A stretch of DNA of 25,000 bases, from contig WPIO01000066.1 of NCBI GenBank assembly GCA_009760855.2, positions 1,825,001 through 1,850,000 of the forward strand. Reading direction: 5' to 3'. The notes below the pieces were generated by a model, which was not told where the DNA came from, did not search any database, and saw only the letters and a program-made list of their open reading frames with translations. This stretch comes from Cristatella mucedo (Eukaryota; Bryozoa; Phylactolaemata; Cristatellidae). The translations under genes and the position numbers were made by a program. Below, in pieces: positions 1 to 8,493 of the stretch (positions within the stretch are counted from its first letter, which is position 1; each line of letters starts with the position of its first letter).

Positions 1-929
1 TGAAAGCATGACCATTTGTTACGGAGTAACGGGAGCTCCTGAGGGAGTAGAAAAAAAGAGCTAAGCGCCCGTTAGTTAGCGCCTGAATCTGCAAAGATGG
101 CAACTGTGAGTAGGTCGAGACGAAGCTGGGCTCGATCGTGTCAACTTATCCATCGTGTCAACGGTGCGCAACCAATTAAATAGAGCAAACAGCCTGAGCA
201 TGCGACAGAGGAGTCGGTCAAACGAAGAGCAAAGCATCCTAGACCGGCATTGTAAGCTCAGCTTTACGCAGTAGCAGCAGCCAGTGCCGACGAGAATGGA
301 TCGTCCGGCTAACAGCTCAAGAGCTAGATGCGCATTAGCACTCTTTGCCCAGTTATGTGTGCAGGCATCGAAAATAAATGACCGGTGATGGCGTGTAGGT
401 AAGAACAAACTGCCATGCTGACAATCTGCACGAATGCAGTACACAATCTCGAAGCAGCTTTGCCTATACTAATAGCAAGACCTGCTGATGCTTCCGTAAT
501 ATAATGTAACTTATCTCAGTTTGTAAAGCCACAAAGATTAAGTGGATGGTACGAAAGAGTTTTTTATTGAGCACTCAAAGCTTAAGTGGCTTTCTGTATG
601 CATGAGGTAGCTAGCAGATTTCATCTCAAGCAACAAAGAGAAAGTTACAAGCATAACTGAGTTTACACTCTGAACTCTTTACAACTCTACACTCTTTACA
701 GCTGAAGTTACAAGCATAACATAACACAAGCATAACTGGCGGACAGTCGAGGAAGTGAGTACCGTGGAAATACCAGCTCAGGACTGCTGGGAAAGGATAT
801 GCCACGGTCAGGAGCAGGAGAATTAATATAATTGCCTATTAAACTGTGTCGGGAAGGGAGGTTATTTGCAGCCATTCCCAACAGAATCACAGTGGCAACG
901 GGAAGGGGAGAGAGTCACACAAGCCCGGA
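1..929. other. No gene or repeat recognised
   Basis: Mixed-composition sequence with no convincing coding pattern. A 122-codon open frame on the minus strand (444-76) is cysteine- and arginine-rich and resembles no family I know. Splice-like GTGAGT strings occur near 105 and 755 on the plus strand but are not joined to a credible exon. A short direct repeat of a 'cataac' type motif occurs around 650-740. I see nothing else that can be supported. Confidence 0.5.
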
Positions 930-1105
930 TCTTTGCATAAGGATGAGGCGATCGAATTCCGCACCCCGGGTTGTGGGCTAGAGCCCTGCAGCAGAAGGTC
1001 CTTTTTGTACCCTGCAATCCGTGGTGATAGATGCTGAGGTTCTTCTGATGCTATATATAGGAGGCTGCTGAATCAGCTGGACTTCTAAAATTTTATTTTA
1101 TTTTT
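930..1105 (+). mobile_element. SINE-B copy (tRNA-headed, local family B)
   Basis: The right part matches the other family-B copies in this window: a tRNA B-box-like stretch (TGTGGGCTAGAGCCC, about 971-985), then a body around 'GTGGTGATAG', then the family tail 'GATGCTATA...GAGGCTG.TGAATCAGCT' ending at about 1080, followed by a T/A-rich end. The left part with the A box is poorly preserved, so the 5' limit is approximate. Best parallels are the copies at 15855-16030 and 22931-23110. Non-coding and not recent, judging from its divergence. Confidence 0.6.
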
Positions 1106-1257
1106 CATTTGGCCTTTCGGCTGGGGGAAAAACTCCTCATAATCGAGGCACTCGAATCGATGCGTGGACAGCAAGTAACCATGTAACCATAGTAACCGGG
1201 CAGCAGCCAAGCCACTCTGGAGAAGAAGATCGCTTTGCACGGATTCGTTTTGGCAAA

Positions 1258-1269
1258 CCCCCCCCCCCC
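1258..1269. repeat. Poly-C tract, 12 C
   Basis: Uninterrupted run of 12 C. One of nine G/C homopolymers of 8 or more in the window. Confidence 0.95.
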
Positions 1270-1295
1270 GAAGCCAACGAACGAATGAGTACAGT

Positions 1296-1600
1296 GAAAA
1301 GTAAAGGTCGGCTGATTCCACAGCCTCATTTATTTATTTTATTATATATATATATTATATGTATTATATATTATATACATATACATATTTATATATATTG
1401 TATTATATATATTATATTTGTTATATTATATATATATATTTATTTATTTATTTAGCGGCAGAAGAGCCATAGTAGGCTTCGCCCTGCTTTAAGTGGGCAT
1501 AAGGAAATAACCTTTGGTAGGAATAGGACTCACAACCTAGATGGAGATGTGATAGCACCCGACTCCTTGAGCTTCGAGAAACGTCCACGAAAGCTTCCAC
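1296..1600 (-). mobile_element. SINE-B copy split by AT-rich tract
   Basis: Read on the minus strand this is a family-B SINE. Its tail (reverse of CGGCTGATTCCACAGCCTC, 1309-1327) and body (GGCAGAAGAGCC, about 1457-1468, identical in the copy at 23585-23745) are separated by about 130 bp of TATA-type low-complexity sequence. The tRNA-like head lies toward 1530-1600 and is degraded. The short sequence left of the tail (GTGAAAAGTAAAGGT) recurs at 17305-17322 beside another family-B tail, so it belongs to the element. The AT tract has expanded inside the copy. Confidence 0.6.
1328..1455. repeat. AT-rich low-complexity tract (TATA/TTTA types)
   Basis: Irregular mix of TA and TTTA units of about 128 bp, lying inside the minus-strand SINE-B. 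Its plus-strand right end is a clean (TTTA) run. Confidence 0.9.
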
Positions 1601-1899
1601 CGTAGAGTGGGGCAACAGGGCGACGCTATCGGTTGGCACTCTCCCTGCACGGGAGGCAGCACATGGAGGTCCTACACAACGTCACTGCTCCCTATCATAC
1701 ACAAACGTGAACCACAGGGGTCGCTTCCGGCGGGTCCTGCCCACTACCACCACCACTACCCCCCCCCAGCCTCAGCTGGCTACTGCTAGCTGACAACTAT
1801 CCAGGTGCAGCTCCCTCCAGACTTATATGTACGCCCGGTCGGCTTGAAAGGACGAAGTCCTCTCTTCGGCCTTTCACTCGGAGTATCCACTCGACCGAG
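1601..1899. other. No gene recognised; short C/A-rich repeat
   Basis: Contains a CCACTAC/CACCAC simple stretch leading into a 9-C run (1759-1767). No coding or mobile element could be supported. Confidence 0.5.
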
Positions 1900-2239
1900 G
1901 TAAAGCGAAACCCCTGCGCTCGATGGCCGGCGCTCGAGCAACGTGAATTCGTCCGGCACACTTTATTCGGCCCACCGCAGAGGCACAGCGCCACAGCTTG
2001 CCAACTGCATGACCGTCGAGAAATACGTCTTCGTAGGGCTTCGCGCTAGGCGCCAGGGCTACGTCGGGTCGGCTGGTCGAGCTTCGAGCACTTGCTCGCT
2101 AGTCGGATTCGGCCGATCCGACGCGACCTCGCATCTCTAGCTCCGATGCAGACTTCCCCCTTGCCCGAAGGGCATTTCCCTCTCCCCAAAACGGGATTCC
2201 GCGAAGCTGACTCCACCCTCTCCCGAGATGCGGATCCCG

Positions 2240-2258
2240 CCCCCCCCCCCCCCCCCCC
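2240..2258. repeat. Poly-C tract, 19 C
   Basis: Longest homopolymer in the window: 19 uninterrupted C. No A or T run here exceeds 7. Confidence 0.95.
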
Positions 2259-3192
2259 GTGCGGTGTTCCCCTCTCCCCAATGCTCTTCCCCCGAGACAA
2301 AAGAGGGGAGGCGAGGCAGCCAGCAGACGAGCCAAGCTAGAAGAACAAAATGGGCTCGCTCGAGCAGCCTAGCCACTCTCAGCTGCCTAGCGCTAGGCTT
2401 CGGGCTACGCGGCGGCAGCAATGCAACCCGAGCGGCTCGGCAGTTCCGCACCCCGGAATTCGCTCTCCTACGACGATACAAGAGTCTGTTAGAAAAGCGA
2501 CTTTTGAAGTGACCGACGGTCGGCCGCTGGCGAGTCGCCAGTTCAAATAGGCGCAGACTAGGGTCACGCACAGGCCGACGAGCTGGCGACGGACTACGTA
2601 GAAAAGGATCGAGAGCAGAGCGTTTGACCCACGCCTGCCTGCCTGCGAGCGCTTTCCGACTGTCCTACCAATATCCGCTAGTCAAGCCTCAGTTAACGCG
2701 TCACGCCTCGAGCGCAGATGCGGGCACTCTTTTAGGCTCTCAGCCGACGACAGAGTCGGATTGGCCGTGATGGTCGAGCGGCCGTAGCGAGCCGTGGCGG
2801 CCGCCGTGGCGGCCGCGCGAGCGGCTACGCATTTCACCGCCCGCGCGGGCGGCAATCAGCCGACCTACCGCAGAGAGACGCCAGGCGACGAGCGAGCGAC
2901 GAGCGAAAGGCCGCGTTGCCGATCGCGAAGGATGGGGTAGAGGGCGCGACCCAGGGCGAGGGGCGGCGTCGGCCGCCGCCGCTAGGCCGTGGCAGAAAAA
3001 AACGCCTGCCGCCGCTCGCAGCCACCGAAGCCGCGGCCGCAGAATAACAAGCAAGTCATGCTCGGGCGCACGCCCCTCGCCGCGCGATGGCGGCACGCAC
3101 AGCAGCAGGAGCCGTACGAGTTGACGGCAAGCGTCGCCGCCGACGACGCCAAGCGCTGGCAGGCCCCTATCAACGCGGCCACTGCACGGCGC
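2259..3192. other. GC-rich sequence, possible first intron; no exon found
   Basis: If the exon at 3453-3199 is real, this is intronic. It has NotI-type GCGGCCGC sequence in a 12-bp direct repeat (about 2795-2820) and a CCTG repeat near 2635-2647. Open frames here are arginine-rich shadows. No convincing acceptor plus exon was seen. Confidence 0.4.
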
Positions 3193-3198
3193 ACTCAC
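3193..3198 (-). other. Splice donor GTGAGT
   Basis: On the minus strand the sequence reads GAAACC|GTGAGTGCG. The six intron bases fit the U1 consensus well. The last exon base is C rather than the usual G, which weakens it slightly. Confidence 0.45.
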
Positions 3199-3453
3199 GG
3201 TTTCCTTTAGCTTCTTTACAGACACGGCGACCGGCTGCTCCGGCGGCGACGGCGACGCGTCGTCGCCGACGCCACTGTCGGCGGCGGCCGCCGCCGCCGC
3301 CAGGCTCAGACTGCTGCTCACCGTACTCGACGAGGCGCTGCTGCTGCCGCTGGCCAGCGGCGACGCGGCGTCGCCGCCGCTGCCGTCGTCGCTGCCGTAC
3401 AGATAGTTAAAGCGTCCGGCGAGGCGCTCGTTTAGACGCCTGGTCGAATTCAT
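3199..3453 (-). CDS. Candidate first coding exon, Ser/Ala-rich N-terminus, product unknown
   Basis: A true ATG at 3453-3451 with G at -3 (GACGCC-ATG-A) opens a reading frame of exactly 85 codons that ends at a canonical donor (ACC|GTGAGT, intron from 3198), giving a phase-0 exon. The predicted N-terminus starts MNSTRRLNERLAGRFNYLYG, then an Asp/Gly patch, a Ser-rich stretch (about residues 34-50), seven Ala in a row (about 52-58), an acidic and Pro patch, and ends in a basic VSVKKLKET. The mix of Asn, Phe, Tyr and Leu in residues 1-20 is unlike the Arg/Ala noise of the shadow frames. I do not recognise the protein and assign no function. Low-complexity acidic/Ser N-termini are usually disordered. 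The frame stays open past the donor to 2740 and upstream to 3831 without ATG, as expected in GC-rich DNA. Downstream exons would lie left of 3190 or outside the window; none was found. Confidence 0.45.
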
Positions 3454-4720
3454 GGCGTCGCCGAGCGGCGCCCGACGCCGGACGGCGACCCGCCGCTTAC
3501 GCGCGCGCTCGAGATCGCTGCCGACGCGTTGTAGCGGCCGCCTCGCCAAAGGATCGATCCCCACGCGCTGCGAGCTGCGGCCGTCGGCAGCGTCGGATGC
3601 GCCGACGCGACCGTCCGGAACAACGAAAGCCGGAAAGCCGGCGGCGCTTTCCGAGGGAGACCAAGGTGGTGGTGCGGCGCAGCGGTACGCGCAGCCGCGC
3701 GAGTCGACCGAGATCGCCCGAATGGCTGGCTGGCAGCCGGGTCCGGGCGATCCGAGCGAGCCAGCCGCCGCGCTCGGGCTTAACGTTACGATACGCCTCT
3801 GCCACGCCCCGGCTGACGAGGGAGACGGCACCGCTCGTTGGCCCCGCCCACTGGGCGGCTCGATCGCCTGACGGCCAGCCAGCCGAGCAGACGAATTATT
3901 AACGCAATTCCTCTTTTCGCTGTTTTTCTTACGGATGCATCTCCTCGCTTACGCGACGCAAGCCAGCGGTCGGTGTCGAGGCGCACGCGCGCCCTTCCCG
4001 CCGCCGAAGTGGAACGACGCTGGCTCGCGCGGCGGCGGCTGCTGACGCACCGCCGATCGCTAGCGCAGCTTCTTCTATCGATTCGCCGGCTTTCCAGCGT
4101 ACGCTCTCTCCGCCGTCGCTGACGCTGCGGCGTACGACGGAGGGGTGACGATCGGTCCGGCTTCGAAAACTCCTTCTGCAAACCTAGCGGCGGGCCAGCC
4201 GACAGGAGCGCGGCTTCCGGGCCGGGACGCGACGGCTTCCGGGCCGGGACGCGACGCAGTCGACCCAACTGATTCGCGGCAATTTCCGCCGCTGCCGGAC
4301 GAGCCGAGCGCTCGCGGGCGTCCTCGGTCGCAGCTGGCGCCCGACGCGGCCGCTGCGTAATCGGAAGGCGACGGAATGCGGCGACGGCGGCACTCGTCCT
4401 TAGCGCGTTCGAGTCGCCGGGTCGCGGCGCCGCTGCGGCAGGACGCGCGTTCACTCGCGCCGCGACGCGACGTAATGCCCTGCGATTGCGGACGATGAGC
4501 TCGGCAGCTCAGCCACGATTTCGAACTACGAGCTTTGCCGCCGAGTTAGAGCTGAGCCGCTTACGAAATGGCAGCGATAAGCCGAGGCTTATGAGTGGCG
4601 CGACGTATAGTTATGTACGACGCTCTCTTGGAGCAACGGTCTTCTGTAAGCCGATTAGCGAGTCGGCTGGAGGTCACCTGTCGTATTGGATGTAATATGC
4701 AAGCTATTGCTGTGCTTTTC
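3454..4720. other. GC-rich sequence, possible promoter/5'UTR; no gene called
   Basis: Lies upstream of the candidate minus-strand exon, so it could hold its 5'UTR and promoter. The opposing plus-strand frame from 3452 shares the CATG with the minus-strand start but codes low-complexity Arg/Ala/Pro sequence and is judged a shadow. The minus-strand frame 4454-3786 is likewise arginine-rich noise. Apart from the 22-bp tandem repeat listed separately, I see no element. Confidence 0.4.
4212..4255. repeat. Perfect 22-bp tandem duplication
   Basis: Two identical 22-bp units (4212-4233 and 4234-4255), each beginning GGCTTCCGGGCCGGGACG. GGGCCGGG boxes resemble Sp1-type GC boxes, but this is only suggestive. 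Identity implies a recent slippage event. Confidence 0.9.
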
Positions 4721-4877
4721 CCAATATATATATATATATGTGTAATTCATTTATATAGCGCCCCAAGAGAACCTAATCTCTATTCAGGCGCTTCACATAT
4801 GCCTCGGGGCTCGAGCCCACGACCTCAGTCAGACCTTAGTCGGGGCGAGCACCTTAACCGCTAGACCAAACCAGCTC
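4721..4877 (-). mobile_element. SINE-A copy (tRNA-headed, L2-type tail)
   Basis: Minus-strand copy of local family A. From 4877 leftward: head GAGCTGGTTTGGTCTAGCGG with A box, B box around the palindromic GGGCTCGAGCCC, a body 'GAGGCATATGTGAAGCGCCTG', the tail 'AGATTAGGTTCTCTTGGGGC' and 'GCTATATAAATGAATTA', then (AT)n. It is nearly identical to the copy at 24719-24856 and shares the outer flank GCTCGGCRTGTGC with it, so the element may start slightly further out. Among the youngest copies here. Confidence 0.85.
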
Positions 4878-5011
4878 GGCGTGTGCTCCAATATGGCGCT
4901 TGCAATACGGCGCTGTCGCTTGCTCTGCCCTGCGTGCAGATTGTCGAGCGCCGCGTTGCTATAGTTGGGGCGTATTGCTAGCTTCAAGTCCTTGCACGTT
5001 GCACGCGTTGA

Positions 5012-5165
5012 GCCACTACCCGACCTAGTTAGGGTCTCGCGGGCATAACGGTCGTGGGTTCGAGTACTGCTGTGGCGGGTATTTCTCTACTGCCCTCTGC
5101 TGCGATGGGAGGGGTCGCTGAAAGTCGCTACAGCTTATCCGTCCTTCACAATGACGAGGCTGTCG
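5012..5165 (+). mobile_element. SINE-B copy, degraded, GC-rich
   Basis: The B-box-like GTCGTGGGTTCGAGTAC (5051-5067) and the body 'GGGTATTTCT.TACTGC...GCTGCGATGGGAGG' follow the order seen in the 22931 copy, and an end 'ACAATGACGAGGCTGT' parallels 'ACAAAAGAGGCTGT'. Many positions have changed toward G or C. It directly abuts a SINE-A remnant. Confidence 0.5.
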
Positions 5166-5185
5166 GTTCGGGTAATCCGCCCAGG

Positions 5186-5293
5186 AATGAGGCGCTCGCC
5201 TGTAATGCGCTAGACCGCGGCTCGAGCCCTGCGATATATGTGGGGAAAGCGCCCGGATAGAGGTCAAGTTCCCTTACATTGCTATTCAAATGA
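5186..5293 (+). mobile_element. SINE-A copy, old and GC-shifted
   Basis: Recognisable by the ordered blocks GGCGCTCGCC, CGGCTCGAGCCCTG, ATATGTGGGGAAAGCGCC, AGAGGTCAAGTTCCCTT and GCTATTCAAATGA, each matching SINE-A in the same order. The region around the A box is lost or altered. It lies in the CpG-dense block immediately after a SINE-B remnant. Confidence 0.6.
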
Positions 5294-6390
5294 CTGTATT
5301 CATCTGCAGCTAGCTCCAGACTAGATAGCGTCGCCGAACGGTTTTCTCGCGAGAGCGCTCCCGAGAACGCTGCTCGCTCGAACGTTGCTCGAATTATTCG
5401 AGGCAGCTCAATTCCACCAGCCTGTTCGCCGCCGCCGGAAGGCTTTCTAGTTTCCTCTCTACCTCATCACCGCACACTGCAAGACGGGCGCCGGAAAGCG
5501 GCCGCTGACGCTCGAGCCGAAGTACTACACGCCCCCGCCAGGCTGACGCACCTTCAGAGCATCCCTCTCGCGCGCCCGCTATCGCGAGGCGCCCGTCTGC
5601 CCGTCAGTTGGGCCGCGGCGGATTTTTTATGGTTTTTCTCAGCCGCTCCATATCTCGCCGCCACCGTTGCTGGGACTCAAGAGGCGGTAGCGGCGCGAGA
5701 CCGCCTCGCGATTCGATCGCCGAAGCGCGGTAATTGCTTCCGTCTGTCGCTCGCGCAGCCGCCGTCGAAGATTGCGAGCTGGCGGCGACTGGCGCGACCT
5801 GATTCGGCCGCGTGATGAGCGGGCCTCCGCCGCTCGTCGCGCGGCTGCAACGCTCGAAAGTCTGCGCCGAGACCGGCCGCCGCCGACGCCGAACCTCCCA
5901 CTCCGCCCACCTTCGACCGGAGGTCGGCGGCGTCGCGAAGCCGGAAGTGACGGTAGCCGCACCGAAGCCTTCCGACGCGACGTCGGCGAACGCGACGCGG
6001 CGTAAAATGGAGGCGCCGATTCCAAACGGGAGCCGGGGCGCACGCGACAGCCGCTCGAGCCATCGTCGACAGACGGGCAGCAGACGATCGACAGCTACGG
6101 CGAAACCGCCGCCGCGGAACGGCGGCGTTCGGAGTCCGAGCCGCACCGGGCCAGAAGCGGCGTGCTTTCGACCCCCGAGTTCGTCTCTCGCTCGCTCGCT
6201 CGCTCGCTCTGCCGCTCACGGGCCATCCTTCTAGCGTCCGCTGCGGCCGACGTCTGCATTTACCGTTTGGCGACCCGTATCCGCCAAAGCTTTCGAGCGG
6301 TTTCGCGACGCTCTTGACGTCGACGCAGCAGAGAGGCGGGCAAGCGGTCTTGAATCCACGCTGCTGCCGGTAGTACAAGTCGAGAAAAAA
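5294..6390. other. GC-rich sequence; open frames but no supported gene
   Basis: Several overlapping frames on both strands (for example minus 6146-5604 and plus 5812-6234) are rich in Arg, Ala, Pro and Ser and lack a coherent domain. A plus ATG at 6007 (AAAATGG) and a minus ATG near 5659 have fair contexts, yet no donor site supports either. A (CTCG)n stretch lies near 6184-6210. Confidence 0.4.
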
Positions 6391-6483
6391 TATACTATAT
6401 TTGTGCAGCGCCCTAAGAGAACTCGATCTCTGCCCGCAGACGCTTCACTTACGCCACGCGGCTCGGGCCGCGAGACCTGATCG
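6391..6483 (-). mobile_element. SINE-A 3' half, GC-shifted
   Basis: Minus-strand copy. The tail block 'GCAGCGCCCTAAGAGAACTC' (6405-6424) matches SINE-A, followed by 'GATCTCTGCCCGCAGACGC', 'TTCACTTACGCC' and 'GGCTCGGGCCGCGAG', which align with GATCTCTATTCAGGCGC, TTCACATATGCC and GGCTCGAGCCCACGA. Many substitutions go from A/T to G/C. The tRNA head is not recognisable. Confidence 0.65.
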
Positions 6484-6800
6484 GCACAGTCGCGGCAGCA
6501 TTGCTAGCCGCCGAACGCTCCGCCAGTCGGAGGGAGAGGCCTCGTTGGTCGTTGGGCCGGTAGACAGACGGCGCGAAATCCGTCGCGGATGGCTACTTCC
6601 AAGCCCACCCCAATTCGCTCTAGCTAGCTTGCGGCCATTCCGGCTTAAGCCAACCTGCCGCCAGGCACCCGAGCGGATGGAGAACGCGCGATGCGCTGGG
6701 CGTCGCACGCGATAATGGCGTGGCGCGCGGCAGCGGTAGCCCACCGCCCCACGCCCCGTCCAGTTCCTGGACCGCAGAGGCCGACGCTATCTGCCTGAGG

Positions 6801-6801
<1 letters not shown>

Positions 6802-6836
<35 letters not shown>
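6802..6836. repeat. (CGG)n triplet repeat, about 12 units
   Basis: Nearly pure CGG run, with a further CGG-rich patch near 6957-6971. Such GC triplets often lie in 5'UTRs or poly-Ala/Gly coding regions; here no transcript is established. Confidence 0.95.
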
Positions 6837-6837
<1 letters not shown>

Positions 6838-6887
6838 GCCTGGCCGGCCAAGCGCGGCAAAGCGCGCGGACGCCGCGGAGGAGGAAG

Positions 6888-6917
6888 CGCCGCCGGCGGC
6901 GTTCGCCGCCGGCGGCG
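6888..6917. repeat. Two identical 14-bp perfect palindromes
   Basis: CGCCGCCGGCGGCG occurs at 6888-6901 and 6904-6917, separated by TT. Each is its own reverse complement. Confidence 0.9.
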
Positions 6918-7066
6918 AGCGGAGCCTCTGCTGCGGTCGTTAATTTCAAAGAAAGGGCGGCGGCGGCGGCGAGGAGGACGACGGACGCCCGGGCCGCATC
7001 GGGCGGACGCTTCTTTCTCTCCCGCCAGCCTAAGCATACGCGTGGGTTGACGCCGCGCGGCTAACA

Positions 7067-7089
7067 GCCGCCGCCGCCGCCGCCGCCGC
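7067..7089. repeat. (GCC)n triplet repeat, 7 units
   Basis: GCC run in the opposite sense to the CGG run at 6802, about 230 bp away, so the two could base-pair. Confidence 0.95.
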
Positions 7090-7329
7090 GGTCACCGCCG
7101 CAAGTTTGGCGACCGAGAGCGCGTCGGCCGACGAGCCGGAGTCGGGGCCGCGCACAGAGCCGGGCCACTCGAAAACGCACCCCCCCCCCGTCCTCACCTC
7201 CCCGGCTGGCGAATTAAGGCATAAATGAGTGAAAACGTTGCTCCGTAAAATCATTATAATAATCACCATCCGTCAGCATAGCCTTTTTATAGTTCGCCAA
7301 GAACGCGGAACCGCTCTTTCCCGAGACTC

Positions 7330-7503
7330 CGCAAAGGTTAGGCAGTCGTAGTCGGTCGGAAGCCGCGCACGCCGGGATCGAATCCGGCGGCGGGCGGGCG
7401 ATCCTTTTACTGCTTACGGCTAACGGTTGGCGATAGCCGCTACGGGTCTTCAGCCGCGATAGAAACGAGGCTGTTAAATCAGCTAATACTAATGTATTTA
7501 TTT
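7330..7503 (+). mobile_element. SINE-B copy
   Basis: B-box-like CGGGATCGAATCC (7373-7385), then 'GCGATCCTTTTACTGC' (also in the 15855 copy), 'GGCGATAGCCGCTACGGG', and the full family tail 'GAGGCTGTTAAATCAGCTAAT' region at 7468-7487, ending in a T-rich stretch. The A box is unclear. Its 5' half is GC-rich as it lies at the island edge. Confidence 0.75.
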
Positions 7504-7844
7504 TCCAAAACCTGACCTGACTATAAAGAAAGAGTGCTTGGAGGAAGTAGCTACGCTGCGGGAAGTAGCTGGCTAACAGCAGCTAGGCAACGGATAAGTA
7601 CTCCGCTAGGCAACGAGACAGCCCGAAATCGCACAAGCAACGAGACTTCTGTCGTTAGCGAGGACAGCTTATATAGCTTTACTACCCCCCCCCCACCGCA
7701 GTGAAGGATATTGCTCCGTCGACTGCACGCCGAAAAATAAGTTAGCTTCGCCACGAACACAGTCACGCGACGGTCTGCACGTGCGTGCGATTCGCTGCAT
7801 CGTGCGAGAGGCTCGGACAATGTCAAGGCAATGCCATCGTGCGC
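7504..7844. other. No gene or repeat recognised
   Basis: Holds only the 10-C run and a short 'GGAAGTAGCT' direct repeat (7544-7570). The minus-strand frame 7886-7551 shows no known domain. Confidence 0.5.
7685..7694. repeat. Poly-C tract, 10 C
   Basis: Uninterrupted run between CTA and ACC. Confidence 0.95.
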
Positions 7845-7998
7845 GAGCTGGTTTGGTCTAGCGGTTAAGGTGCTCGCCCCGACCACGGTCTGACTGTGGT
7901 CGTACGCTCGAGTCCCGAGGCATATGTGAAGCGCCTGAATAAAGATTAAGTTCTCTTGGGGCGCTATATAAATGAATTATTTATTTATTTATTTATAG
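7845..7998 (+). mobile_element. SINE-A copy, near full length
   Basis: A clear reference copy for family A. Head GAGCTGGTTTGGTCTAGCGG from 7845, with A box TGGTCTAGCGG at 7854-7864 fitting the tRNA consensus; B box around CGCTCGAGTCCC (7904-7915); body CATATGTGAAGCGCCTGAAT; tail 'AGATTAAGTTCTCTTGGGGC' then 'GCTATATAAATGAATTA', then (TTTA)n. It has no coding capacity. The A and B boxes imply RNA polymerase III transcription. The tail matches the LINE 3' end at 21700 in this window. Confidence 0.9.
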
Positions 7999-8457
7999 TA
8001 AACGCATGGCTGCTTCGACGTGTGTTTTCACTTTTGACACACGCCAATCTCGAAGCTAAACCGACCGGATTGTGCAGCTGAACATTAGCAAATGTGCCTT
8101 CATTACTACGCTAATAACACTCGACGCAGTTATCGCCTTGGCAAGGTTCGAGCGTAACTAATACTTAATAAAGCATTTCCAGCACCCAAATTGAAGTGCA
8201 TCTCCTTCTGGGCAGCACAAGCACATGGTGGCCCGAGGACGAAGAGGACGGGGGGGGGGGTGCGGCAGGGCTGCATAATGTTGACTCAGTTCGAGAGGAT
8301 AGTGGTTAACATGGCCGCCGGCGACGGCTGCATTGCCGGTGCTGCGTCCTGCTGCTGCTGCTGCGGCGGCCGAAGACAAGAGCAGGGAGGGGCATTTCGT
8401 CTCCCGCAGCAGCAGATGGCTTGCCCCCATGGCTGTCTTCAGTAGCGAGAAGCCGTG
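7999..8457. other. No gene recognised; CTG/GCC-rich patch and 11-G run
   Basis: Contains an 11-G run (8250-8260) and a (CTG)n run near 8347-8364. Opposed open frames (8191-8445 plus, 8430-8158 minus) share the triplet region; neither has a recognisable domain. Confidence 0.45.
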
Positions 8458-8493
8458 CCTGAGTACGGCCGCAGGCGTACGGCCGTACTCAGG
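8458..8493. repeat. Perfect inverted repeat, 14-bp arms, 8-nt loop
   Basis: CCTGAGTACGGCCG (8458-8471) and CGGCCGTACTCAGG (8480-8493) are exact reverse complements around CAGGCGTA. No T run follows, and this is not a bacterial-type terminator context. Confidence 0.9.

Larger units (their letters stand above)
1900..7300. promoter_or_regulatory. GC-rich, CpG-dense block (CpG-island-like)
   Basis: About 5.4 kb with very high GC and dense CpG, in sharp contrast to the flanks. Long open frames occur in all six frames here because stop codons are AT-rich. For that reason the overlapping arginine- and alanine-rich ORFs of this block were not called as genes. Such a block usually marks an unmethylated promoter and first-exon region. 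The one exon with independent support (3453-3199, minus) sits inside it. It is interrupted by SINE copies near 4740, 5012-5293 and 6391. No TATA box was seen upstream of the candidate exon. Limits were judged by eye. Confidence 0.7.
6484..7329. other. GC-rich right edge of the block; no gene recognised
   Basis: Dominated by CGG/CCG repeats, short palindromes and a 10-C run (7180-7189). Open frames encode poly-Ala or poly-Arg through the triplet repeats and are not credible alone. Composition falls back to mixed after about 7200. Confidence 0.45.

Noticed and set aside
2137-2571. 144-codon minus-strand ORF with poly-Gly
   Set aside because: The Gly run is the 19-C tract; overlapping open frames on both strands.
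3452-3871. 139-codon plus-strand ORF overlapping the candidate exon start
   Set aside because: T at -3, low-complexity Arg/Ala/Pro composition and no donor; judged a shadow of the minus-strand exon.
3786-4454. 222-codon minus-strand ORF
   Set aside because: Arg/Ala-rich throughout, as expected when stop codons are scarce in GC-rich DNA; no domain.
5604-6378. Overlapping ORFs of 134-233 codons on the minus strand
   Set aside because: Three frames are open together, which signals composition rather than coding; no recognisable domain or splice support.
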